Source: Candidatus Brocadiia bacterium (GTDB taxonomy: Bacteria > Planctomycetota > MHYJ01 > WSZJ01). From it: a stretch of DNA of 22,943 nt. Position 1 is the first letter of the stretch. The number at the start of each line of letters is the position of its first letter. Shown here piece by piece: positions 7,393 through 15,244 of this stretch. A program made the position numbers and the translations under genes. The notes beneath the pieces are model-generated. The model searched no databases and was not told the origin of the DNA. It saw only the letters and a program-made list of their open reading frames with translations. The stretch is from positions 1 to 22,943 of the forward strand of contig JABWAY010000021.1 in assembly GCA_013360825.1 (NCBI GenBank), written 5' to 3'.

Positions 7393-8520
7393 ATGAGAGC
7401 AAAGCTGGCGCTCGAAGACGGAACCGTCCTCACCGGCGCCTCGTTCGGCGCGGAAGGCGAACGCTTCGGCGAAGTCGTCTTCAATACCTCCATGACCGGA
7501 TACCAGGAGATCCTGACCGATCCGTCCTACCGAGGCCAGATCGTCACCATGACCTGCCCCCTGCAGGGCAACACGGGGGTCAACCCCGAGGACATCGAGG
7601 CCCGCGGACCGCACGCAGAGGGATTCGTCGTGCGCGAGTCCAGCCGCGTCCGCAGCAACTACCGGTCCACCGAGGACCTGGCGACCTACCTCAAAAAGTC
7701 GGGCGTCGTCGGCATCGAGGGAGTCGATACCCGCCTGATCACCCTTCGCCTCCGCGAACACGGCGCCCTCCGCGGCGTCATCTCCACGGTCGACCTCGAC
7801 GACGCTTCCCTCATCGCCAAGGCGAAGAACGCGCCGCCGATGTCGGGGCGCGACCTGGTGAAGGAGGTCACGCAGAAGGAAGCGTCGGTCTGGACGGAGC
7901 GGACCGAGGGGCCGCTGGCTCCCGCGGCTCTGCCCCCCGCGGCGCCGGACACCTTTCATGTGGCGGCGATCGATTTCGGGGTGAAGTACTCCTCGCTCCG
8001 GCACCTCGCGCGGCTGGGGTGCCGGCTGACGGTGCTCCCCGCGACGGTCACCGGGCGGCAGGTCCTCGACCTCAAGCCGCACGGGGTCTTTCTCTCGAAC
8101 GGCCCCGGCGACCCCGCGGTGCTCGACTACGCCCACCGCACCGTGCGCGAGATCGCCGGCAAGGTGCCGATCTTCGGCATCTGCCTCGGCCACCAGATTC
8201 TCGGGCACGCCCTGGGCGGGAAGACGTTCAAGCTGAAGTTCGGGCACCACGGCGGGAACCACCCGGTCAAGGACCTCCGGACCGGAAAGGTCGAGATCAC
8301 CGCGCAGAACCACGGGTTCGCGGTCGACCCGGACTCCCTGGCCGGCACGGGGCTCTCCGTGACGCACCTCAACCTGAACGACCAGACGGTCGAGGGAATG
8401 GCCCACTCCTCGCTCCCGGTCTTCTGCGTCCAGTACCACCCCGAGGCCGGCCCAGGCCCGCACGACTCCCTCTACCTGTTCCGCGACTTTATCAAGCTCA
8501 TGAAGGACGGCGGCCGATGA
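7393..8520 (+). CDS. carA: Carbamoyl-phosphate synthase small (glutaminase) subunit
   Basis: CarA hydrolyses glutamine and channels ammonia to the large subunit CarB, which makes carbamoyl phosphate for pyrimidine and arginine synthesis in the cytoplasm. At 375 aa the length is normal. The N-terminal CarA-specific domain (residues 1 to about 150) has FNTSMTGYQE and GVNPEDIE. The class I amidotransferase domain (about 190-370) has the nucleophile C264 in GICLGHQ and the H349/E351 pair in YHPEA. The ATG has GAGG six bases upstream. carB is not adjacent, so the subunits are encoded apart. The gene heads a long plus-strand operon and overlaps purA by ATGA, which ties pyrimidine and purine genes together. 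Confidence 0.97.
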   Translation: MRAKLALEDGTVLTGASFGAEGERFGEVVFNTSMTGYQEILTDPSYRGQIVTMTCPLQGNTGVNPEDIEARGPHAEGFVVRESSRVRSNYRSTEDLATYLKKSGVVGIEGVDTRLITLRLREHGALRGVISTVDLDDASLIAKAKNAPPMSGRDLVKEVTQKEASVWTERTEGPLAPAALPPAAPDTFHVAAIDFGVKYSSLRHLARLGCRLTVLPATVTGRQVLDLKPHGVFLSNGPGDPAVLDYAHRTVREIAGKVPIFGICLGHQILGHALGGKTFKLKFGHHGGNHPVKDLRTGKVEITAQNHGFAVDPDSLAGTGLSVTHLNLNDQTVEGMAHSSLPVFCVQYHPEAGPGPHDSLYLFRDFIKLMKDGGR

Positions 8521-9812
8521 GCGTGAGCTGCGTGATCGGCGCCCAGTGGGGCGACGAGGGGAAAGGGAAGATCGTCGACCTGCTGGCTGCGAAAAGCGAC
8601 ATGGTGGTCCGCTACCAGGGGGGCGGGAATGCCGGGCACACCGTCGTGGTGGGGAAGCGGAAGTTCGTGCTGCACCTGATCCCGAGCGGGATCCTTCACG
8701 GGCGCGAGTGCGTCATCGGGAACGGGGTTGTCGTCGACCCGGAGCAGCTCTTTGCCGAAATCGCGGACCTGGAGGCCAAGGGGATCCGGGTCCGGGGGAA
8801 GCTGTTCCTGAGCGACCGGGCGAACATCGTTTTCCCCTACCACAAGGCGCTGGACCGGGCGTCGGAGGCCGCGCGCGGCGAGGGGAAGATCGGGACGACC
8901 GGGCGCGGGATCGGGCCGTGCTATGCCGACAAGTACTCGCGGAGCGGCATCCGCGTCGTGGATCTCTACGACCGCGAACTCTTCGAGTCCCGCCTGCGCG
9001 CCAACGTCGCGGAGAAGAACCGGATGCTCGGCCTGCTCAACGCCCCCCCGCTGCAGTTCCGGGAGGTGTTCGCTGAAGCGACGGCGTGGGCGAAACGCCT
9101 GAAGCCGATGGTTTCGGACACCGTGACGCAGGTGAACGACGCGATCGACGCCGGCCGGGACGTGATGTTCGAGGCGGCCCAGGGGGCGCTTCTGGATATC
9201 GACCACGGCACCTACCCCTACGTGACGAGTTCGAACAGCGACGCGACCGGGGTTTCCAGCGGAGCGGGGGTGCCGCCGGGGTGTGTGAAGACGGTGATCG
9301 GGGTTGCGAAGGCCTACACGACGCGGGTGGGGAGCGGGCCGTTTCCGACGGAGCTGGACAACGCGCTCGGTGCGGAGATCCGGCGGATCGGGTCGGAGTT
9401 CGGGGCGACGACGGGGCGTCCGCGGCGGACGGGGTGGTTCGATGTGGTGGGATGCCGGCACGCGATCCGGACGAGCGGCGTGACGGAGCTGGCGATCACG
9501 AAGATGGACGTGCTGGACGCCTTCGACACGATCCGGATCTGCACGGCGTACCGGTACCGCGGGAAGACGCTGACCAGTTTCCCGGCCGACCTGCGGACGC
9601 TCGAGAATGCGCGTCCCGTCTACCGGGATTTCCCCGGGTGGAAGACCGCCACGACCGCCGCGCGGCGGCTCGGGGACCTCCCGGCCGCGGCCCGGGGCTA
9701 CCTGAAGGAGCTGGAGAAACTCCTCCGCTGCCGGATCTCGATGGTCAGCGTCGGCCCGGAGCGCAACCAGACCGTACTGACCGGAGGGAAGCTCCAGTCC
9801 GCGACGCGGTGA
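8517..9812 (+). CDS. purA: Adenylosuccinate synthetase
   Basis: PurA joins IMP and aspartate, using GTP, to form adenylosuccinate, the first committed step to AMP. The 431-residue length is typical. Family motifs are all visible: GAQWGDEGKGKIVD at residues 8-21 with the catalytic Asp and P-loop-like segment, GGGNAGHTV near 36-44, GTTGRGIGPCY near 126-136, and FEAAQGALLDIDHGTYPYVTSS (in part) in the middle. The start ATG overlaps the carA stop (ATGA), and AAGGA lies about nine bases upstream inside carA. Codons ending in G dominate from about 9060 to 9580 and codons ending in C elsewhere, a patchiness also seen in the M16 gene. Confidence 0.97.
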   Translation: MSVSCVIGAQWGDEGKGKIVDLLAAKSDMVVRYQGGGNAGHTVVVGKRKFVLHLIPSGILHGRECVIGNGVVVDPEQLFAEIADLEAKGIRVRGKLFLSDRANIVFPYHKALDRASEAARGEGKIGTTGRGIGPCYADKYSRSGIRVVDLYDRELFESRLRANVAEKNRMLGLLNAPPLQFREVFAEATAWAKRLKPMVSDTVTQVNDAIDAGRDVMFEAAQGALLDIDHGTYPYVTSSNSDATGVSSGAGVPPGCVKTVIGVAKAYTTRVGSGPFPTELDNALGAEIRRIGSEFGATTGRPRRTGWFDVVGCRHAIRTSGVTELAITKMDVLDAFDTIRICTAYRYRGKTLTSFPADLRTLENARPVYRDFPGWKTATTAARRLGDLPAAARGYLKELEKLLRCRISMVSVGPERNQTVLTGGKLQSATR

Positions 9813-9832
9813 GCCGCGGCGGACCGGCCTCC

Positions 9833-10552
9833 ATGAAACCCGCACCGTCCACCATCCCCCGCCACATCGCCATCATCATGGACGGGAACGGGCGATGGGC
9901 GCAGCAGAAAGGGCTGCCGCGCCATAAAGGACACGAGGCGGGGGCACGGACCGTCCGGCTGATCACGGAGGAGTGTGCCCGGCTCGGCGTGGAGCGGCTG
10001 ACGCTCTACGCGTTTTCGGCGGAGAACTGGAAGCGTCCGCAGCGCGAGATCGACTTCCTGATGAAACTGCTGCGGCGGTATCTGGCCGGCGAGCGACCGA
10101 CGCTGATGAAGAACGGGATCCGGTTCAGCGCCATCGGGCGGCTCCATGAACTGTCCCCCGAGGTGATCGCGGAGCTGGAGAAGACGCGGGCGCTGACGCG
10201 CGAGAACCCGAAGATGCTGCTCGTGCTCGCGCTCAATTACGGCGGGCGCGGGGAGATCCTCGACGCCGCCCGCGCCTTCGCCGGCGACGCGCTCCGGCGC
10301 GGGAAGGTGCCGACGCTCACGGAGGACGAATTCGCCGGGTACCTCTACGACCCGGCCGGCAAGAACGTCGACCTCCTGATCAGGACGGGGGGGGACCACC
10401 GGATCTCGAACTTCCTCCTCTGGGAGGCGTCCTACGCCGAGCTCTGGTTCACGAAAGCGTTCTGGCCGGATTTCGGCATCGAGGAACTCCACCGCGCGCT
10501 GGCGGACTTCGCCGGCCGGGACCGGAGATTCGGGGGGCTGGGCGAACGATGA
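9833..10552 (+). CDS. uppS: Undecaprenyl diphosphate synthase (cis-prenyltransferase)
   Basis: UppS extends farnesyl diphosphate with isopentenyl units to make the lipid carrier for peptidoglycan and other envelope glycans. The product has 239 aa. The catalytic aspartate is D17 in IIMDGNGRWA. FSAENWKRP near 60-69, NYGGRGE near 135-141, the IRTGGDHRISN substrate-binding loop and WEASYAELWF with the metal-binding glutamate all match the family. One conservative change is visible: the loop has GGD where GGE is usual. The ATG at 9833 starts the conserved region 20 bases after purA; upstream frame extension is a shadow of purA. Only a weak GGCGGA stands before it. The stop overlaps the cdsA start. 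Confidence 0.96.
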   Translation: MKPAPSTIPRHIAIIMDGNGRWAQQKGLPRHKGHEAGARTVRLITEECARLGVERLTLYAFSAENWKRPQREIDFLMKLLRRYLAGERPTLMKNGIRFSAIGRLHELSPEVIAELEKTRALTRENPKMLLVLALNYGGRGEILDAARAFAGDALRRGKVPTLTEDEFAGYLYDPAGKNVDLLIRTGGDHRISNFLLWEASYAELWFTKAFWPDFGIEELHRALADFAGRDRRFGGLGER

Positions 10553-11409
10553 GGGCCCGCCTGCTCACCGGCATCCCGATGGCGCTCGCGACGCTGGGGC
10601 TCCTCTACGCGGACTTCGCCCGCGGCGGGTTCCCCTGGGGACTCTCCGTCCTGTATATCCTCGGGCTCACCTGGGGGATGAAGGAATACCTCCAGCTCCA
10701 GTCCCTCGCCGGGGTCCGCCTGCCGCGCGTGATGCTCTGCGGCATCACCGCGCTCCTCAGCTCCGCTCACATCCTCGAGATCCACCAGGCGCGCCCCCTC
10801 CTGCCCGCGGACCTGTCGCTTCCCGACGCCCTGCTCGTCACGACCATGGTCGCCTGGATGTGCTACGAGGTCGTCCGCGGAGAGGCGGACCGGTTCCGCC
10901 ACATCGCCGTCCTCTTCCTCGGACTCTTCTACATCTGGGTTCTCGGCTCGTTCTCCATGAAGCTCCGCCACCTGCCGCGGATCGGCGAGGCCGCCTTCCT
11001 CTGGTGGATGGTGGCGAACAAGACGACCGACGCGTGGGCGTATTTCACCGGAAAGGCCTTCGGGCGGCACAAGCTGATCCCGAAGGTCTCGCCGGCCAAG
11101 ACGGTCGAGGGGGGGATCGGGGGACTGGTCCTCGGGTGCGCCAGCGGGCTCCTCGTCTGGTGGTTCACGCCGCTCCGCCAGGAGATCCCGCTCGTTCTGT
11201 TCATCCCGCTGTCCCTGCTCTCCCAGGTGGTCGGGCAGTTCGGGGACCTGGTGGAGAGCCTGCTCAAGCGGCACGTGACGGCGAAGGACTCGGCCGCGCT
11301 CCTGCCGGGGCTGGGCGGCGTGCTGGATGTGATCGACAGCCTGCTGCTGTCCGCACCGGTGACGTACTATGGGATCGTGATCGCGATCCGGTTGAAGGGA
11401 AACCTGTAA
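10549..11409 (+). CDS. cdsA: Phosphatidate cytidylyltransferase
   Basis: CdsA makes CDP-diacylglycerol from phosphatidic acid and CTP, the branch point for membrane phospholipids. The 286-residue chain is strongly hydrophobic with about seven to eight membrane segments. The family signature is near the C-terminus: KRHVTAKDSAALLPGLGGVL followed by DVIDSLLLSAP, with the aspartates that bind metal. KTTDAWAYFTGKAFGRHKL in the middle is also characteristic. The start ATG overlaps the uppS stop (ATGA). The uppS-cdsA order is common in many bacteria, but the dxr and rseP genes that often follow are replaced here by phoH. Confidence 0.95.
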   Translation: MRARLLTGIPMALATLGLLYADFARGGFPWGLSVLYILGLTWGMKEYLQLQSLAGVRLPRVMLCGITALLSSAHILEIHQARPLLPADLSLPDALLVTTMVAWMCYEVVRGEADRFRHIAVLFLGLFYIWVLGSFSMKLRHLPRIGEAAFLWWMVANKTTDAWAYFTGKAFGRHKLIPKVSPAKTVEGGIGGLVLGCASGLLVWWFTPLRQEIPLVLFIPLSLLSQVVGQFGDLVESLLKRHVTAKDSAALLPGLGGVLDVIDSLLLSAPVTYYGIVIAIRLKGNL

Positions 11410-11419
11410 GGGAGGGCGC

Positions 11420-12439
11420 GTGTCTCGCATCGAGAAAAGCCTGAGCGTGAACGGCCGCGACGAGCTGATCGGCCTGCTCGGCGCGGGGGACCGGCACGCG
11501 CGGGCGGTCCGGGACGGGTTCGGCGTGAACATCTTCGCCAAGGGCGGCGAGGTGAAGATCGTCGGACAGGCTCTCAAAGTCGAGAAGGCGCTTCGGGTCC
11601 TCGACCGGATGCTGGTGCGGGTGCGGGACGAGGGGTGGATTCCCGTGGATGCGGTGGCGGACCTCGTGGCGGAGGAGGGGGAGACCGGGGTGCGGCAGGC
11701 GACGACGCCGGGAGATCCCGGGGTGGAGTTCATCGAGCGTCGGCGCCCGCGGGACCTGGAGGTCTCGCGCCGGGGGGCGAAGTTCGGTCCCCGTTCGGGC
11801 GGGCAGGGGGAGTACATCGAGGCGATCCGGCACCACGACATCACGTTCTGCATCGGGCCGGCGGGGACGGGGAAGACGTACATCGCCGTCGCCATGGCGG
11901 TCGAGGCGCTGCGCGGCGGCCGGGTCCGCCGGATCGTGCTCGCCCGCCCCGCGGTCGAGGCCGGCGAGCGGCTCGGGTTCCTTCCCGGCGACATCCAGGC
12001 GAAGGTCAATCCGTACCTGCGGCCGCTCTACGACGGCCTGAATGCGATCCTGGACACGGGCCAGCTGAAGAAGCTGCTGGATGCGGAGATCGTCGAGATC
12101 GTCCCGCTGGCGTACATGCGCGGCCGGACACTGGACGACGCCTTCATCATCCTCGACGAGGCCCAGAACACGACGCAGGAGCAGATGAAGATGTTCCTGA
12201 CGCGCATGGGAACCGGGTCGAAGATCGTGGTGACCGGAGACGTCACCCAGGTCGACCTCCCCACGGGCAAGACATCCGGCCTCCTCGAGGCGCAGTCGAT
12301 CCTCCCCCCCGTCGGCGGGATCGCCTTCCAGTACCTCACGCGCGCCGACATCGTCCGGCATCCGCTCGTCCAGAAGATCGTCGACGCCTACGAGCGGAAA
12401 GACGCGGCAGTCGCCCGGAAGAAGCAGGCGCGGCGATAG
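11420..12439 (+). CDS. PhoH/YbeZ-type ATPase
   Basis: A 339-residue PhoH-like P-loop ATPase, cytoplasmic, of the YbeZ type linked in other bacteria to RNA metabolism and ribosome assembly. The N-terminal KH-like portion (about 30-75, NIFAKGGEVKIVG) precedes the ATPase core. Walker A is GPAGTGKT (146-153) and Walker B ends in LDEAQN (D246-E247). ARPAVEAGERLGFLPGD and VVTGDVTQVDLP are PhoH hallmarks. The GTG start at 11420 has GGGAGG four bases upstream and follows cdsA by ten bases. The usual partner ybeY is not next to it. This is an odd place for phoH, between lipid and protease genes. Confidence 0.94.
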   Translation: MSRIEKSLSVNGRDELIGLLGAGDRHARAVRDGFGVNIFAKGGEVKIVGQALKVEKALRVLDRMLVRVRDEGWIPVDAVADLVAEEGETGVRQATTPGDPGVEFIERRRPRDLEVSRRGAKFGPRSGGQGEYIEAIRHHDITFCIGPAGTGKTYIAVAMAVEALRGGRVRRIVLARPAVEAGERLGFLPGDIQAKVNPYLRPLYDGLNAILDTGQLKKLLDAEIVEIVPLAYMRGRTLDDAFIILDEAQNTTQEQMKMFLTRMGTGSKIVVTGDVTQVDLPTGKTSGLLEAQSILPPVGGIAFQYLTRADIVRHPLVQKIVDAYERKDAAVARKKQARR

Positions 12440-12511
12440 CCCGGGCCATTTCCTCCCGCCGCCCGTTGCCGCCGCTTCAACATCCCGCGGCAGATTGCCG
12501 ATAGAAGCTCC

Positions 12512-13240
12512 GTGAACGCGTCCTCCCCTCCCGCCACCGCTCCGTACCGGCCGCCACCCCGCCCGGGGCTGCCCGTCCCGCCGGGAAGGGGGCGCCACTG
12601 GGGGATGGTGGCGCTCGCCGGCGTCGTCTACAGCAGCATGAGCGTCAGCGGGGTCCTGTGGGTCCTGGCGCAGGAGGGACGCCCGATGCTCTGGCGGATC
12701 CTGGCCGACGACATGTGGTCCTCCCTCGGGCTCGGAATCGGCTTCGCGACCGCGATCCTCTGGTTCTCCGCCTACGCATCCGAGCGGCACGCCTGGGCCC
12801 GCACTCTCGAGGAAGAGTTCGGCATCGCGCTCGGAGGGCTGTCGATCCCCCAGTGCGTCGCGATGGCCGTCGCCTCCGGCATCGGCGAGGAGATTCTGTT
12901 CCGGGCAGCCCTCCAGCCCACGGCGATCCGCCTGGCCGCCGGGATCACGCCTTCACCCGCCCTGCAGGGGCTCCTCGGCCTGGTCGCCACCTCCCTGGTC
13001 TTCGGCGCCTGTCACTTTCCGTTCCGCCGCAACCTGATCCCCTGGACGCTCTTCACCATCGCCACCGCACTCGGTTTCGGCGGGATTTACCTCTGGACGG
13101 GGAACCTGGTCGGGCCGGTGGTGGCCCACGCGCTCATCAACGGGGTCAACCTGTCGAGAATCGCGCGGAAAGGGACGCCGGCGGGGCCGGTCCTGGCGAT
13201 CCGGACCCGGGGACGCATGCTCGAGTTCGAACAGCGATGA
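12512..13240 (+). CDS. CPBP-family (Rce1/ABI-like) intramembrane glutamic protease
   Basis: This 242-residue membrane protein has the three CPBP motifs: E126-E127 and R131 in GEEILFR, H168 in GACHFPF, and H206 with N210 in AHALIN. These form the glutamate-dependent active site inside the membrane. The proline-rich first 30 residues (PYRPPPRPG) are cytoplasmic or disordered, followed by about six hydrophobic segments. Relatives process prenylated proteins or bacteriocin-like peptides, but the bacterial substrate is unknown. The GTG start at 12512 lacks a Shine-Dalgarno sequence. ATG at 12605 (GMVALAG), with GGGGG before it, is an alternative that would remove the proline-rich tail. The stop overlaps a nine-codon ORF leading into the next gene. 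Confidence 0.85.
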   Translation: MNASSPPATAPYRPPPRPGLPVPPGRGRHWGMVALAGVVYSSMSVSGVLWVLAQEGRPMLWRILADDMWSSLGLGIGFATAILWFSAYASERHAWARTLEEEFGIALGGLSIPQCVAMAVASGIGEEILFRAALQPTAIRLAAGITPSPALQGLLGLVATSLVFGACHFPFRRNLIPWTLFTIATALGFGGIYLWTGNLVGPVVAHALINGVNLSRIARKGTPAGPVLAIRTRGRMLEFEQR

Positions 13241-13266
13241 GTTCCGGCCGGAGAGACGCGGCATGA
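13237..13266 (+). CDS. Nine-codon ORF linking two genes (possible coupling peptide)
   Basis: ATG at 13237 overlaps the CPBP stop (ATGA). The ORF reads MSSGRRDAA, and its TGA at 13264-13266 overlaps the ATG of the enolase-superfamily gene (ATGA again). It could let ribosomes step from one gene to the next by reinitiation. It may equally be chance, because the downstream gene has its own GGAGA nine bases upstream. No function is proposed for the peptide. Confidence 0.2.
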   Translation: MSSGRRDAA

Positions 13267-14372
13267 AACTCCCGGACCGCCTGGTCCTGCACACGCTGCG
13301 GCTCCCGCTCGTGTTCCCGTTCGAGACCTCGTTCGGGCGGGTGGAGTCGCAGGACACGATCCTGGTGGAGGCGGTCGGCAACGGGGTCTCGGGGTGGGGA
13401 GAGGTCCCGGCCTCGGCGCAGCCGCACTATTCGAGCGAGACGGTCGTCACCGCGGCGTACGTGATCCGGGAATTCCTCGGGCCGATGCTGTTCGCGTCCC
13501 GTCCGGCGTCGCCGGCGGCCTGTCCGGCGGTGTTTGCCCGGGTCCGGGGGCACGCGATGGCGAAGGCCGGCGTGGAATCGGCGCTCTGGGACCTGGAAGC
13601 GCGCCGCCGGGGGGTGCCGGTCGCGCGGCTCTACGGGGGGACGCGCAAGGAGATCGAGAGCGGCGTGTCGCTCGGCATCGACCCGCTCCGCGCGCTGCTC
13701 CGGCGCGTGGAGGCCTTCGCGGCGCGCGGGTACCGGCGGATCAAGCTCAAGATCATGCCGGGGTGGGACCTGAAACCCCTCGCGGCCGCCCGGGCGCTCC
13801 TCGGCGACTTCCCGCTGACCGCCGACGCGAACGGCGCGTACACGGCGGCCCAGGCGGCCCATCTCGCGCGCCTCGACCGCTTCCATCTCGACTACCTGGA
13901 ACAGCCGCTCGGGCACGAGGACCTGGCGGATCACGCGCGGCTCGCGGGAAAACTCCGGACCCCGCTCTGCCTGGACGAGTCGATCGCCTCCCCCGACCTG
14001 GCGCGGAATGCCGTCGAGATGAAGGCCTGCCGGGTGGTGAACATCAAGCCGGGACGGGTCGGCGGGCCGACCCAGGCGATCCGGATCCACGACCTCTGCC
14101 GGAAGGCCCGGATCCCCGTCTGGTGCGGCGGCCTCCTCGAGTCCGGCGTCGGGCGCCTCCACAACGTCGCCGTCGCGAGCCTCCCCGGATTCACGAAGCC
14201 CGGGGACATCAGCGGAAGCGACCGCTACTATGCCCCGGACGTCATCGACGAGCCCGTCGTCGTCTCCGCCCGCGGGACGATCGCCCTCCGGCCGGAGCCC
14301 GGCATCGGGGCGGAGGTTCGCCGGGACGTGCTCGTGCGGAGGCGGCTGAGAAGGGAGGTCGTGCGGCCGTGA
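13263..14372 (+). CDS. Enolase-superfamily enzyme: o-succinylbenzoate synthase / N-succinylamino-acid racemase type
   Basis: The 369-residue protein belongs to the muconate-lactonizing subgroup. The capping domain (1 to about 125, 20s loop SFGRVESQD) precedes the barrel. Catalytic residues are in place: K161 and K163 in KLK, metal ligands D188 (DANG), E213 (LEQP) and D238 (LDES), and K262 in NIKPGRVGG. The segment WCGGLLESGVGR is typical of MenC type 2 and NSAR enzymes. MenC would form o-succinylbenzoate for menaquinone, while NSAR racemises N-succinyl amino acids. No other men genes are nearby, so the second role or a promiscuous enzyme is possible. GGAGA lies nine bases before the ATG. Confidence 0.88.
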   Translation: MKLPDRLVLHTLRLPLVFPFETSFGRVESQDTILVEAVGNGVSGWGEVPASAQPHYSSETVVTAAYVIREFLGPMLFASRPASPAACPAVFARVRGHAMAKAGVESALWDLEARRRGVPVARLYGGTRKEIESGVSLGIDPLRALLRRVEAFAARGYRRIKLKIMPGWDLKPLAAARALLGDFPLTADANGAYTAAQAAHLARLDRFHLDYLEQPLGHEDLADHARLAGKLRTPLCLDESIASPDLARNAVEMKACRVVNIKPGRVGGPTQAIRIHDLCRKARIPVWCGGLLESGVGRLHNVAVASLPGFTKPGDISGSDRYYAPDVIDEPVVVSARGTIALRPEPGIGAEVRRDVLVRRRLRREVVRP

Positions 14373-15244
14373 ACGACGCGGAACTCGACCGGCTGTGGAA
14401 CTTCGGCGATCCCGCCGCGAGCGAGCGGGCCTTTCGGGCGGCCCTCGCGGCTGCGGGAGACTCGACCGAATTCCGGGCGCGGATCCTCTCGCAGGTCGCA
14501 CGGTCCCTCGGTCTCCAGCAGAAGTTCGACGACGCGCTGGAGGTGCTCCAGGAGGCCGAGGAGATTCTGCGCGGCGCCCCGGACGGGACCGCGGCGCGCG
14601 CCCGGATCCTGCTGGAACACGGCCGGGTCCTCAACTCGGCCGGGCGCGACGACCGCGGACGCGCCGCCTTCCTGGGCGCCCTCGACCTCGCCGCGCCGGC
14701 CGGCCTCGAATATCTCGCGGTCGATGCCGCGCACATGCTCGGGATCGTCGAGCCTCCCGCCATCGCCCTCGACTGGAACCGTCGGGCCATCCGGATGGCG
14801 GAGGAGGCGAAGGATCCCCGGGCCCGGAACTGGCTCGGCCCGCTCTACAACAACACCGCCTGGACGCTGCACGACGGCGGCGACCCCGCCGCGGCGCTCG
14901 AACTCTTCGAGAAGGCCCTCGCCTGGCGCAGGGAAAAGCAGGACCCCCCCGGGATCAGGATCGCGGACTGGTGCGTCGCGCGCGCCCTGCGGACGCTCCG
15001 CCGCCCCGAGGAGGCCCTGCGGCGACAGCAGGCGCTTCTCGAAGCGCACGCCGCCGCCGGCACCCGGGACGGACACGTCTTCGAGGAACTCGGCGAGTGC
15101 CTCCTCGCGCTGGACCGGGGCGACGAAGCCGCCGGGTGGTTCGCGAAGGCGTGGGAAGAGCTCTCGAAGGATCCGTGGCTCAAGTCCCGCGAGGGACCGC
15201 GGCTGGAACGGCTGAGGACCCTCGGGCGGATCCCTCCGGGCTGA
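14369..15244 (+). CDS. Tetratricopeptide-repeat protein
   Basis: This 291-residue soluble helical protein consists of degenerate TPR units, for example around residues 30-65 (ARILSQVARSLGLQQKFDDA), 155-190 (NNTAWTLHDGGDPAAALELF) and 230-260 (FEELGECLLALDRGDEAAGW). TPR proteins act as scaffolds; the partner is unknown. No signal peptide is visible. The GTG start at 14369 overlaps the stop of the enolase-superfamily gene (GTGA), with AGGGAGG about nine bases upstream. It is the last gene of the plus-strand run. Its TGA directly touches the stop codon of the gene on the other strand, with no spacer. Confidence 0.82.
   Translation: MNDAELDRLWNFGDPAASERAFRAALAAAGDSTEFRARILSQVARSLGLQQKFDDALEVLQEAEEILRGAPDGTAARARILLEHGRVLNSAGRDDRGRAAFLGALDLAAPAGLEYLAVDAAHMLGIVEPPAIALDWNRRAIRMAEEAKDPRARNWLGPLYNNTAWTLHDGGDPAAALELFEKALAWRREKQDPPGIRIADWCVARALRTLRRPEEALRRQQALLEAHAAAGTRDGHVFEELGECLLALDRGDEAAGWFAKAWEELSKDPWLKSREGPRLERLRTLGRIPPG

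Noticed and set aside
12491..12511. Leaderless promoter for the CPBP gene (TAGAAG before GTG 12512)
   Set aside because: The hexamer lacks the final T, is only four bases from the start codon, and no -35 element stands at a suitable distance.
13394..14368. N-terminal extension of the TPR protein frame
   Set aside because: Lies inside the enolase-superfamily gene in another frame; the GTG at 14369 with AGGGAGG and a GTGA overlap is the sensible start.
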